From assembly GCF_949628265.1 (NCBI RefSeq), contig NC_088790.1, forward strand, positions 12,652,545-12,716,544: a stretch of 64,000 bases of DNA. Direction: 5' to 3'. The translations under genes and the position numbers were made by a program. Positions 11,667-23,870 of this stretch are shown piece after piece. The stretch is from Cloeon dipterum. Its lineage: Eukaryota; Arthropoda; Insecta; Ephemeroptera; Baetidae. Each line of letters starts with the position of its first letter. The stretch's first letter is position 1. Under the pieces are notes generated by a model that saw only the letters and a program-made list of their open reading frames with translations, was not told the origin of the DNA and did no database searches.

Positions 11667-13126
11667 TGATCTCGACCCTTCTCCTAGGCTGGCTGGCAAA
11701 ACTAGTTGCACCTAGAGTAGTGCATTCGCATTACAGGACTACCCCAACGCGGATGGACGCCGTCGCCGCCGCCGCAGCAGCAGCAGCCGTGTTTAGCAAA
11801 CTGGACAGACCAGTTTTGCTCCATAGTCAGATGCAATTTGCACTTGCCGCCGTGCATATGGATAAAGGGGTCGCGATCCAGATCCACACAGCTTGCAAAG
11901 GCGATTATCTAAGGCATTTTGCACGCATTTCTCTTTTCTTTTATTTTTCCGTTTGCACGGACATCGTATTTCATTCCCAAATGAGTAACGACAACGATTA
12001 AGGCGAGGCAAACTCGACTCTGATGGCCGCAGCAGACGCACTCATTAGGTTTACAATTATTCTAATTTAGAGTTTGTTTTTTTCTCAAACGGGACAAATC
12101 TCGCATTAATTAATTAATTCTAACAGGTTTAATTCCACGAGTTAAGAAGATAATTAATTACCATGACACTTTTTGTGCATCGAACACCGATCCTTGTTTA
12201 TTTAATTTTAAAGTGACAAACGCATTGAAAATTTGCAATGCAAAGTGATCATTAAAGATGAAGTATACACTCGAACACTATTTTAGAATTTAAACTTCCA
12301 ACATCTTGTCAACCTAGAAGGTATTTACGCAGCTAAAGGGTATGGTGGTCTGTAGTTACGATGAATGAAGCGAGTGGACGTGCAAGAGGTGGTGAATGGC
12401 GACATGTGTGGCTATAGAGTAAAATTAACCGACTAGCTGACACTTGTATTAAGCAATTATTGCCACGCCGAAATATGGAGTGGTACTATTCTTCCTCAAT
12501 AAATGCTTAATAAGGAAAATAGTTGTGCCTCTTAAAATGTAAATCGTTCTGTTTCATATTTAAAGCCCAAAACAGTCAACATTGCCATGTACAATTGATT
12601 CACTCTTTAAAACGAGGACAAAACATTACACTCTGTCGAAAATTAATGGTTTCTCTACCAAATATATTCCTTTTAGTGTTCAAATAAAATTGCACAGTTA
12701 GTGCCAACTTGAAATTACGCGTAAAATTACAATAATCAAGTTTTCCTTTAAGGCTTTAATTAGAATAAGTTTGCTCAGACAAGTTTAATTTTGAAAAATA
12801 ATTTTCAACTAGATTTTGATAATCCCATATATGCATTGAGCTATGCTGTCGAATTATACAGAGCTTGGGAAAAGTTTAGCCATACTAGCCTAGTGATTGT
12901 ATTAATTAATATGAAATTTACCACTGAAACAATTTGACAATGAGCTTGACAAGCATACAAACTATAACAAAATATGAGATTTTTTAAAGAAAAATGGGGA
13001 GAACAAACGCATTAGAAGTATCAAATCCTTCTTAATGGTAATCTTTCGGTCAAAATCCGTTTAAAATTAAAATTAAATTCTCAACGACGAAAAAGTTAAA
13101 ACCATAAAATAGTTTGATACAAATAA
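11667..13126. other. Intergenic region between two Osiris genes
   Basis: It holds a GCC/GCA trinucleotide run at about 11758-11790 that creates an open poly-alanine frame on the plus strand, and otherwise AT-rich DNA. No gene is supported. Confidence 0.5.
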
Positions 13127-13132
13127 TTTATT
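13127..13132 (-). terminator. Polyadenylation signal of the 13362-15059 Osiris gene
   Basis: AATAAA on the minus strand lies about 230 bases beyond the stop codon. Confidence 0.4.
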
Positions 13133-13361
13133 ATTCAATAATAAATACAATAAGTTAGCGTCAACAATTATCAAAGTCACTTAGTCTGGCGTCAAAGGAG
13201 GAACATATAAATCGTTTGATCGTCACGAGTCGCACAAGTATTGATTGTCACTCAGTCTTCTCCTGAGAGAGGTGGTCACAGATGAAAAGGAAGATAGAAG
13301 AAAAAGGAGAAATATGGCAGAAGAAGTCTTAAGTCCTTAAGCACACACGCTAAGTTGTGAT

Positions 13362-15059
13362 TCACGCCGTCGCCTGGGCCTGGCCGTTGTAGGCGAGGTC
13401 ATGGGCCGCCAGGTCGAGCGCCCTGCGGTGGTGGTAGTCGCCGTGGTGTCCGTGCACCTGCACCACCTCGTGTCCGCCGTCGTCGCCCTTGCTGAGCAGC
13501 TTCTTCAGGCCGACGATGGCTGAGAGCAGGAAGGCCAGCGAGCTGACGGTCAGCGCCTTCATAGCCAGAAGTCCCAGGGCGCCGAGGGCCATCGCCTTCA
13601 TCATGCCGGCCATCATCATCGCGAGCATCATGGCACCGCCGTCCTTCTTCTTGCCGCCGCCGAAGCCGCCCTTACGAGCTGTTAAAAATAAATGGGATTT
13701 AATAGAATAAACAAGTATTTAAAACCAATAAATCTTGAGCTGTCCAGAAATTTTAATTTGAGTATAGAACACCATGTAATCAATATGGAAAATTGAGGGT
13801 TATTTTTCGACTTTTAGAACCAATTTGTAGTTTTTATTAATTTTTGAGGTTGAACTGAAAGAGTTTTAAGGCAGCAAGCGCTGAACCTTAGAATTAAAAT
13901 TAGACTTTGCAGTGGTTTGGTATAGTTTTTAACTCAAAAATGTATTTGCTTTGTAAATTTAGATTCATAGTGAAAGGAAAAATTTAGAAATAAGTTTAAG
14001 GTGGCTTTCAGGAACAAAGCTCTTGGGAACTTCTTAAGTTGGTTTCCATTTTATATTTTTATAATTCATTTAAATGTTCATTTTTAAGTTTTTCAATGGT
14101 GCCTTGATTCTTTATAGTTCATAACTAATTTTTAAAGAAATTCTTTCTTATGACAGGTAATTCAAACAAAACACCATAATGTTGCTAGGATGAAAAATAA
14201 TGAGCCAAGAGAGCTTTGATGATCTTGAACTCAACATTCAAGAGACAAATATAGTGAAGATCATGTTTATCTACGTTCGTTACTTTTTACTTTGGCTATT
14301 TTGATATCAAATATAATTTAACCTTTAGATCTAATCTGAGTACATCTCTTACAAGTAATTTCATATCGATTATGAAAAGTGGAAAGAGTATAGTTATAAC
14401 ATTGCAACTGAAAAAGTACTCAGTATATTTAAATCTTTTTTTATTTTTTACTTGTCGATTATAAATAAAAATACTTTTTATAACAAACTGTTATATTTAA
14501 TTAAACAAAATAAATTAAAAAATATAAATTATATATTTTTTAATAAATTAAAAAATATATATTATGTTTTTTAATTTATTAAAAAATTGTATGTAACTAT
14601 AATGAATTAATTATTTATACTAAAAAGTACTTCTGTTACTTTAGTAAATTTCTAGTTTTTAGTTATTAAAAATTAAAAAAAAATATGAAAAAACGTTATC
14701 AAACCTTCAGAGATATCCTTGATGGCTCCATCAACAACGTCCTGCAGCCTGAGACGCACCTCGTATCCAGAGGCGAACTTCCTGACTGTGTGCAAGAGGG
14801 ACGAGGAGAGGTCCCTGGCGTTGTCCATGCCCTCGAGGGGCTCCTCGATTTTCTGTGCCTCGACCTTGACGAGCTCGACGCCGTCCCAGAGTCGGCGGAC
14901 GAGCGGCAGGGCTTCGTCGGCCTCGTTGGACAGTTCGGAGACTACGTTGCGGGCGACGCATCCGACCGACTCAGAGCCCGGCGGACACACCTCGGCGGGC
15001 AAACCGGCGACGAGCCCCAGCAGGGCGACGAACAGGAGGATGCTACGAGATGATTGCAT
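13362..15059 (-). CDS. Osiris family protein (DUF1676), 223 aa, Met-rich core
   Basis: Two exons at 15059-14705 and 13678-13362 join in phase 1 to give 223 residues. Residues 1-19 form a signal peptide (SILLFVALLGLVAG). Cys25 and Cys34 are the paired cysteines. After Ala119-Arg120 comes a Gly/Lys stretch (KGGFGGGKKKDGG) typical of the family, then a hydrophobic segment with clustered methionines (MMLAMMMAGMMKAMALG, about 135-151) running on to about residue 180. The C-terminal region is His-rich (GHHGDYHH) and carries AHDLAYNG at 210-217, a clear form of the conserved Osiris AQxLAY motif. A TATA box and an initiator (TCAGTC, start near 15074) lie just upstream, giving a 5' UTR of only about 15 bases. 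The single 1-kb intron carries a strong AT-rich palindrome. Confidence 0.92.
14535..14587. repeat. Perfect AT-only palindrome in an Osiris intron
   Basis: Arms of 21 bases at 14535-14555 and 14567-14587 are exact reverse complements separated by 11 bases, inside a wider AT-only stretch at about 14500-14590. It would form a long hairpin in the intron of the 223-aa Osiris gene. Slippage in low-complexity DNA could produce it. Confidence 0.7.
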
Positions 15060-15100
15060 GTTGAGCAAAAGACTGATGCATTCGGTGCAGCCCGTCGCCG

Positions 15101-15107
15101 TTTTATA
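15101..15107 (-). promoter_or_regulatory. TATA box of the 13362-15059 Osiris gene
   Basis: TATAAAA on the minus strand is about 33 bases from an arthropod-type initiator (TCAGTC, A at 15074). The spacing is as expected for a core promoter. Confidence 0.65.
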
Positions 15108-18100
15108 CCTCGGACACGAGGGGACAAAAAGGAAGGCGGAGGAGTGTGCAGTGCACAAATTCGGCTGCAGGGAAATGGAGCGCGGACGAATCGCCTCTAC
15201 AGGCGACAAAGCCTCGCGCCCGCGAATTAGGAGCACCGACCACGCGCCATTGCCCGCCGCATTGTTCACTTTTCTTCCTCACTTTTCGACGTGGTCCTCT
15301 CCTGAGAATGCATTATTCGCTGATTCTCCATGCAATTAGAAGAGGAATGGCCGGCCACTTGCACGGCCCGAGCGTGGAATTAGGTGACATAGTGGTACAC
15401 ATCCAGATTCGACAATCTGGACTTTGGTCACATGCGAAAGCTAGCTCATTGTTTGTGTTTGTTTATGAGAATCTCGTTTGGCGAAATATGTATATTTGAT
15501 ATTTTTTTGTGAATTCCAGTTGTTGGTGGTGGTGTGGATTTAAAAAGCTGCCAAAACTCACTTGACGAAAAAATAAAACATCAAGTTTTCCAAATTATAT
15601 TTTTTATTATTTCGTTGTTTCTCTTTGGATAGAGAAGTAAACTATTTGAAAACTTTTGAAATCATTAAAATATGCAGTTTGATTTTTCAGAAAGAAAAAT
15701 TGAATATTATACAAAAATAGCACTAATAAATATCTTGACCAGCAACACCAGCATGTCTTGCATCATCCACCTCCCTATTTTATACAAAAAAAGAACAAAT
15801 AAAGATATGTGTGCGTTTACCTCAAGCCGTTTTAATTTTATGCATCATTTTATTTTTGCTAATAACATTTTAATTACCCTTTTAACATTAACTTTGTTAA
15901 ATATGCATCAATCGTCCAAAGTCGTTAATTTAGCTTGACAGCATCTAATAGAGAAGTAGCTTGAGGTAAAAATCATTCAAGAGGAATGATGCTGCAAAAC
16001 CTAGAAAAATCCTTTTGTTGCCAGTGAATTCTAAAGGAATGAATTTAATGCAGAATTTGATATGCTACAAAGTAATCTTGTAAAAAAGAGGCTGCAGGTA
16101 TGTTACACTGTTTTTTTCTAATTGTAGGAAACATCTCTTTATAATATTATTAATATAATATGTCTTATTTTATTTTATAACTAAAAGTTTCCATGTCAAA
16201 AGACCCACACAGTTGGGCGTTGGATAAAGAAATCGAAATCAGCTTTACAGAGATGGCAGAGTGTGGCGTAAATATTTGAAAAACATTTTATGTTACTTGG
16301 TTCTGTTTCAATTATTTCACATTATATTTTGTTCTGTGGTCGAGGCAATCACTTTATACCAACACGTGTCTTGCTATGGAGCATTCAATGCAAATAATTT
16401 CGAATTTTTGTAAAGAAGGTACCTTAGATTTTTTATGCTACTTTATCTGCAAATCGGAAGATCTCAAATGTTACACCTTATTAAAGTGTAAAGCAGTACC
16501 GATAAACCATTTTACCTTTACATGAAATACCTCTAAAAATTGGGAAAGAACTAAAACTTTTGCAGGTTACCGTTTATATTTGCGAGAAGATTGGCTCCAA
16601 AGTTTGCATAATATATATTTGTTTATTCTCACATTAAGAATAATCAAGCGGCGAGCATTGTCATCCTATTGAAAATCAGGATTTTTTTCCCTATTCCAGA
16701 AATTTGTCTCATAGTCCGCACACCGTTGAATAGATCGCGCCGAGAGGAACCAAAACTAAGCAAATGACAAACTGTTTTTTCGATTAAATTTGGTGTCCTA
16801 AAATTTACTTGGTCTTGTTTTCATTATTGCTCACTGTAGAGATAAACTGTTGCTAAATTCCACAAACAATAGACTAAATAAACCACTTGCTGTAGCGACC
16901 AACGCAAAATGTAATTAGTCGTTGACCTGCCAAACTCAACTTTAAATACATCGAGATGGCCTAAAATAACCGAAATTATTTAAGTAAAATTTAGGAGCTT
17001 ATCTTAAAAAGCTTTCACATTTCACAGGTGGCTTCAGCATTATAAAAGCTCAAAGATTTTTTGCGAGCACTGCTTAGAATCGGATTACCGCTTTTTCGCC
17101 ACAAAAACTATTTCTACTTCAGAGCCAGAAATAGCCGTCTTTTTGCTGAGCTGTTCGTGCTAATTGCATTATTCACTGCTGTGCTCAAGGGCAATGATGG
17201 GAGAGCCCCTGGCGCATATAATTGCACTTGTTGTCGGGATCTAAATTGGCTAGTCGACGGAGCAGTGCAGCCGGTTCGCGCTTGATTTGCGGCGCGCATT
17301 AGTCAAGGTGCATCATTTTCACACGATCTCATCGAACTTGAACTTTCTCCGCGCGCTGTGTGTCTGTCGCCGCCACCCGTGAAGAGTCAAGCAGGTTAAT
17401 CCTTTTTACTTTTTCGGGTGAAAAGATTTCTGCTCCAGTTTGGGTCAGAAACAAAATAACTGGACGCAAATTAGGCAAATCGTCGCCAGAGGCGGACTGC
17501 GGACATAACTGAATTTTTGATAAACTGTTACCATTTCACGAATTTACGAGAGCCACGGGCGCAGACGTTTGCCGTTTTTTATTGCTCGCGCTGACGAGCA
17601 CAACTTTATTACGTGCAAACCCAAGCGATCGAATTCCAGCTAAATTTAAAACTCCCGCAGTTGATGTGGGATACTCAGTGGAGCGAGCCGCGCAAAATAA
17701 ATTGCTTCCGTTTTTTTCTTTAATTCACTGAGGACCATTTGAAATTAAACATCTCAATTTCTTGTACTGATCAGAGTCTTTAATATAAATAACAATTCCG
17801 TACAGATTTGGATATGAGGCATACAATTATTTATCTTTCCTGTAGACCAGGAAACATTGGCAGAATAAACAGCGTCGGTCGTAAATGAAAAAGGGAATTA
17901 GTCTTGGTATCGGTTGAGCGGAGAGAACAGAAGAGATGAGAGAATGAGTCGTTGGGCATATTGTATGGTCGTCTCGTTGGGAGCATCGGAGGAAACGAAG
18001 AGAAGAGTATCTAGCCATATGTACACAAAAGCTTCACAGTTCATATAAGAGTGGAATTCACTGAGAAACAGATGGACAGCAGAGAGGCTTACAGTAAGGA

Positions 18101-18257
18101 AGAGAAGCGGAAGAGAAACAGTCTTTCGTCCGTTAAAAAAGGTCGGCGTCGGTCATTTTGATTGTTTGCTGGAGGACTATGCGTCCTCCTCTGTGGCTTA
18201 AAACTAAGGTAATAAATTAAGGGGGAGGGGGTTGATTCTTTATCTTTGATGAGCCGT
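15108..18257. other. Intergenic region between two Osiris genes
   Basis: GC-richer DNA continues upstream of the promoter to about 15420. A further GC-richer patch covers 17060-17640. Open frames in both are short and without recognisable features. The rest is AT-rich and I see nothing in it. Confidence 0.45.
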
Positions 18258-20404
18258 TTAGGGCTTGCGGGGAGCGTAGGCGCGGTAGGGTTGCTGGTCG
18301 GCGCGGGCGTAGCCGGTGGAGGCGGCGGCCGCGGCGCCGCTGTAGCTGGTGCCTGCCGAGAAGGTGTCGTGGTGGTCGAGCACGTGCGGGTGCGACACGA
18401 CCTCGTAGGTCACGGCGTGCGGTTGCGACAGGTGGCGGATGCCGAGCAGCACGGCGGCGGCCAAAGCAAGCTTGGACACAACCACGGCCTTGAACACCAG
18501 GATGGCCAGAGCGATGAACTTGAGGACGGCGAAGATGCTGATCTTGGTGATGGCGGCGGCGCCCAAGGCGTACAGGGTCTTGAACTTGTGCAGACGTCCT
18601 AAAACACGTGAGATAGCGGTTGAAAATTTAATTGTTATACAACAATTTATAGAATAGAGCTAATTACACCACACCTGCTTTAATACCCTGTCGAATTTAA
18701 GCAACTGTTTATTTTTAATTAAAAACGATATTTTTTAGGAGCAAAAAATCCTTGCAATTTTTTGTTCCGGACAATATTTTTGCTTGCTAATAACTGGTTC
18801 AAATTCAAAAGATTATTTTGCTTGTTCGGTCGAGATTGAGCATAAAAATAGGACAAAAATTATTTTAACAATGAAGATAAAAAATATGATATTTAAGTAA
18901 ATTAAAAATCCAATTTTTAAAAATGGTTGGATTCCAACTGTCAGGAGCTCTTCCGGTGGTTCTAATGCAACAATTAATTCATTTGTTAGCTCAAAAATGT
19001 GACAATCATTCACTTTAGGGGGCCTTTCCAAGGAAGGTAGACACCATGATTAATCCTTTCAATGAGATAATATACACACGATATTTGCAATTGAGTTGTG
19101 TTCAAGCCTATACATAGAAAGATTTTAAGACATTAATCAGGAACCTACATATTTAGATGGAGCGAAAAATCTTTCAAGATTTTACAGCCAGTATTGAAAA
19201 TTTTAAAACAAACGTGTTAAAAGAATAGTATGGATTTTTTGTTTATAATATTCTCTGCACAAGTTATATTGAATAATTTACAAACTGCTCTTATTTTTTC
19301 ACTTCATTGAGATATTTACTTTCCTATTTAGCACCTTAAATTTTATCTTAATACCGGTATAGCCTTTATTACATACATTTCTAAGCGGGAAAATTAGTGT
19401 TTTAGCACGATTTTGAAGCCTTTAACGACATCAATTTAAATTTATAACTAGTAATGAGTTAAGTCCTAATTGTATATTTTATTTTATAATGATGAAGTTT
19501 TGTCACTTCGAGGAAAATGTCCGGAATTTCAATTATGCTCAGAAAAAACCTTGATAGAATTAATTAATCAACAGTAATCTAGGCATTGTAAAGTACCAGT
19601 TGAAAATTCTTTTCACAGGTTTTATCTCAAATTTTATTCACTTGACTATGAAATTAAGGTTCAACCCCACCTATAAAAATCTGCCCTGTGTTGAGTGAAT
19701 CTTTAGGGAAAACATTAAAAACGATTTCCTTGAGAATCTACACTGTCACTGCGTAAACACAGTTTTTAAAAAGCCCAGTGACTAAAAAAAACAGACGCAT
19801 TCTGATTAAAAAGACATTTTGCACGGTTAATTTTGGAGAATACTGAAAATTAAAATAATAATTTCTGCTGTGTGTTATGGTTGGAAATTAAAACAGAATG
19901 GAATGTTACCAGTTTCGCTAGAGCGGGCAGTTTCAGCCAGCTTGAAATTGATGCTGGAGGCGTCCTTGTCGGTGGAGACGACGACGTCGGTGTCGGGGGC
20001 GACGGTCCAGTGCAGCTCACGCGACTTGATGAAATTCTTAACCTTGCTGGCCATCAGGACGATGCCGTCCTCGGTGCCGACCTCGCGGGGGCTGGTCAGC
20101 TCGAGCACCTCGGTGACCGACTCCGAGTTGGGGGTGACGACGATGTCGTCAGCGACCCTGATGGATGACTTCTTCATCAACTTCTGGAGGTAAGCGAAGG
20201 CCTGCAAATTCCGCAATTACGGAAAATCGAGGGTGGAAAACGGATTGAACTAACCTTGAGTTGGAGGCAGGCGGTGGCTGCCTTTTGGTGGGCGCAGGCG
20301 TTGTTCAATTTTGCCAGGACCTCGGTTTCGTAGTCCGACTGGGGGGCGGCCAGGGCCGCTGCGGCCACCAACACCACGACGACACACGTGCTCACTGCTC
20401 TCAT
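18258..20404 (-). CDS. Osiris family protein (DUF1676), 260 aa
   Basis: Three exons at 20404-20255, 20201-19910 and 18598-18258 give 260 residues. The first intron is only 53 bases long and phase 0; the second is 1.3 kb and phase 1. Residues 1-20 are a signal peptide (VVVVLVAAAALAA). Cys37 and Cys46 are the paired cysteines. Residues 51-147 are a mixed charged domain. Gly148-Arg149 begins the DUF1676 half, with a long hydrophobic segment at about 158-200. This is followed by VTYEVVSHPH at 210-219, a tyrosine/histidine motif seen in several Osiris members, and a tail rich in Ala, Ser and Tyr with paired tyrosines (PYRAY). A TATA box lies 36 bases upstream of the ATG. I cannot assign a specific Osiris number. 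Confidence 0.92.
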
Positions 20405-20439
20405 TGCGTTTTGATGCGTTTTGTCGGTGGGTCGGGCTC

Positions 20440-20446
20440 TTTTATA
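20440..20446 (-). promoter_or_regulatory. TATA box of the 18258-20404 Osiris gene
   Basis: TATAAAA on the minus strand is 36 bases before the ATG, so the 5' UTR must be very short. GC-rich DNA continues upstream to about 20760. Confidence 0.6.
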
Positions 20447-22955
20447 CGCGACCTCCGCGGGGGCAGGCCGAAATTCGCTCGTGTTGGGAGAAAAAAATTG
20501 CCGAGGAAGAAGCAGTCAGACCGGTGGCTCGAAATTAAGGATGGATGGGTGTCGCCTTCCGAATCTGGGGCCGGCCGGCTTGTTTGCTCCGTTCGCTCAG
20601 CACGAGGGGCCATCAAACCGATCGGCAGACGCAATAGATGCGTGCGGAACCTTTCATGTGGTCGACCACTTTGTGGAACGCGGGCAAAAAGCACTCGATT
20701 TGCGGCCGGAAACACTTATTATTGCTTATCGGTTTGTGGGCACGCTTCACGGCTTCCGATTGGAACACACTCAAATTGATTCAATTGATCCAAGCAATTC
20801 TGCTTTATAGTTTTAGCGGTGTAATTGAAGCTCGCAAAAACAGTTACGGAATTCGTATATAGCGGATTGCCTGAAGATTTTAAATGCACATATTTCCTCT
20901 AGATATGTGGCACAATCGGTCTAACCTTAATCCGATCCATGTAAATGAAGTCGGGCATGGAACGGGATGGATAACAATAGTTTCAATTACAAAGTCTGAA
21001 TTACAAACACAAACTCTATAAGCAATGTTATTTAAATAAGTCGAACCAATTTTCGACACTCCTTAGATAACGATTTGCGTGACGCTTTTCTTGGGAAGCC
21101 ATTACTTCAAGCAATTATCAGATCAATTTCGGAGAATTTTAACCAGTGAGCGGCTTTACTCTATTTTCCGTTTCTTTTTAAGAAGTAATCTAAAAAAATG
21201 GGTATCCCTTTGGTAGGAAAATACACTAAAAGGTTCACCAGCCAACAATTAAATAAACGATGTATGCCATGGATCAGATAATTAATTTTAAGTGTATATC
21301 TTTCTGAATAGATTTTAATGTGTCCTAAATTGGCAGATTACAATCTGTATAAAATGAGTTAGATGAAAATTGTACTGTAATATTCATAATTCCGATAATT
21401 CCATGAAAAAGAACTGCAGTTGATAACCGAAACTATAGGAGGAAAATAAATGACGACTTCCAACGAGGAATGTCCGATGTTTTTCTTCTTATACAACCGA
21501 ATCCTTTTGAGTGCCTCCTTTATAAACATAATAAAGGTATTTTTCTTATATTTTAATTACAGCTTAATCGCTTTATTTTAAATTCAAACGTGTTTTAGAA
21601 CATCTAACATTTTTCATCTTTTACAGAGGTGCAAATTGTTGGGGATTTGATTTATCTGCATTTGCGGGCGGCTTCCTTGTTTCCGTCGACAGCTGCCAAC
21701 AAGTGCCGACGACGCTGGGTCATCTAAACCAGTTCTGTTGGGCAATTTTAAAATAGGGAAGACACGTAACGGCCCATCCACGATATATTATAGTTGAGGA
21801 ACGGAAACGTGTGAAAATAGAATCTTAAGCTTCGCCCGAATATTTGGTCTCACTCCATATTTGTAAACCTGCTCTCATCTTGTTTACACCTGTAAAATGT
21901 GTTAACAAATTTTGACGCAGTGTGTGTAAATTTAAGCTCAATTTTTCTGTGTGTAGTACGACTTCTCATGCAGCTCTAAATAATAAAAACACTGGTCTTC
22001 ATTAAGATGAAGTGACGTTAGGTCGAAAAGGTGCGTGCGAATCGAAGCAAACGAGCCACGACCGACCACAAGCATGCGACTTTTCTCCGCCCGTGTCTCT
22101 CATTGTTTTGTGCTTAAGGCTCTTCTTGCGGCTTAAAAACTGGAGAACCGCACAGATTGTGGGACCAAATACCTCCATGACAGTTTTGAGGAAATTTTAT
22201 TTGCCATTCTTGCTCGTCTTGACAGAAGAAAGAAATTTAATTTTTGGCAAAGAAATGCTCTAATTAATCATTACTCTTTGTCGCCGCATTTTTAATGCCC
22301 CATAATTAAGGAAGAAACGAGCGGCACCATAGCAATTTCGCAGGAATTATCCAACAAGGCTCGTTAGCAATATTTGCACGTGGTTTTTTATCTTGCTGCG
22401 GTTTGTTATTGTTGTCAGGCATAATTGCACGCGCGGCAGGCCAGCGCCTGCTCGATTTGTGGAGCAAAATTATTAATGAAAACAAGCGGCGCAGACCCAA
22501 TTCGACGGTTCCGTTGCTCGTGGCAATAAAACCATTTCGTGCACGCTTTTCAAAGATAATTAATATATATTTTAATGTACGAATTTTAGTCTCTGTTTAT
22601 TCTACGAGATTCTGGAAGCAGAAAGACGAGAAGGATGGCATAGTTAAAAACGGAATGTGAAGGTAAAAATTGAACTTGTTTGAAATGATTTTCATGGCCG
22701 AGAAAACTCAGTGAGTTAATATATGCAAACTAAATGTAGCTTAAGTTGTTGTAAGTGTGAAAGGCAAAGTGCCTATGCTTTGATGTATGTCATCAAGACG
22801 TAAATGAATTATTTTTATCACGCGGGTAGATGTTTGAGCTGTATGGCAGCAAGGAACAAATAGAGCTTTAGTCATAACATGATATTCTTATTTGGCAAGA
22901 AGTAAATAAGTTTATGTTGTAAATATCTCCACCAAAATGAAACACTGTAGATTTC
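20447..22955. other. Intergenic region with weak plus-strand coding signals
   Basis: The first 300 bases are GC-rich promoter-proximal DNA. At 21476-21730 the plus strand can be read as two short exons around a 92-base intron (donor after 21534, acceptor TTTTACAG ending at 21626) for a peptide of about 55 residues, but other frames there are equally open. It is recorded only as a possibility. A GC-richer patch at 22010-22560 has only unremarkable frames. Confidence 0.3.
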
Positions 22956-23870
22956 ATGGATTGTGAATGTGAAGCTGTGCTGCAGCATTTTGGAATTAAG
23001 CTCATCAGTGTCACTGATCAACTGCTTGACACGCTCTCAACAGAGGGCAACGAAGAAATCAGAATCTTTGTGCAAGTCCCATTTGGTTAGTTTAAAATAT
23101 TATCTTATATTATTTCTTAAATGAGTGAATATTTCACTTTGGGATAGCAATGTAGTCATACAACGCAAGAGTCTTCCAAAAAGTTTAGAAAATCTGTTTT
23201 TTTAAGTTAGACAAATAGAAAGAAATACACACGCAGGTATAATTTTATGAAATTTTAAAATAACGGATGGCGCGAATGGCTAAGCTCTTCGCGATTTGAT
23301 TCAATATTATTTTTAGCTGTTGTGAAATAACTCGCTCTCGCACTGGTGGGATTGATAATATTTTCTCTTTTCGTTTGATGTTCAGCAATGCAACATTCGT
23401 CTAGATTGTTAGAGGAAAATTTTAATTATGTTTACCATCAATTTTCCTATCTGTATCAAAAACAACTATAGGAACGGGTGGTTATTTCCGAAAAAATGCT
23501 GTCTTTTTGTCCATAACCTTTTCTTTTGTTAAATTATGCCTTATTGAGATACTCAGCCAGACGACGGGCGGCTGAGACTTAGTGAAAACGGTGAAAACGA
23601 GTTTCTGGACGGCGGCAAGGGTGCGCTGGCCAATACCGATTCGGCGGGCATGACCGCGTGAGCCCGTTGGACTTGCAGGACGTATTCTTGGACACGATGA
23701 ACCCCGCGCAACGCTGGTTCGTGCCTCGTCGTCGCCACATCAAACAGTCCGTTTGGTGTGCGGCAGTTCCTGTGCTCGTCGACCAGTGGCTACTTCGCCT
23801 GCCAGAAAGAAGACGCAAAGATCGCGGACTTGATCAACGACGATATTAATTTGCTATCAGTGTGGTGAGA
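22956..23870 (+). other. Coding-like fragments, possible gene or pseudogene
   Basis: A 44-codon frame at 22956-23090 reads as ordinary protein (KLISVTDQLLDTLSTEGNEE) and has a donor (G|GTTAGT) at 23085. An in-phase acceptor (CAG before 23564) leads into about 100 coding-like bases (LSENGENEFLDGGKGALANT) that meet a TGA at about 23664. The text then appears to continue in a different frame (LDLQDVFLDTMNPAQRWF) and again in a third up to about 23863. The shifts suggest a decayed gene, unless short exons have been misjudged. No family is recognised. Confidence 0.27.

Noticed and set aside
11666-12001. 111-codon plus-strand frame with poly-alanine
   Set aside because: The alanine run comes from a GCC/GCA repeat in the upstream region of an Osiris gene; nothing else suggests coding.
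14719-15339. 206-codon plus-strand open frame
   Set aside because: It is antisense to exon 1 of the 223-aa Osiris gene and follows from the GC-rich coding sequence on the other strand.
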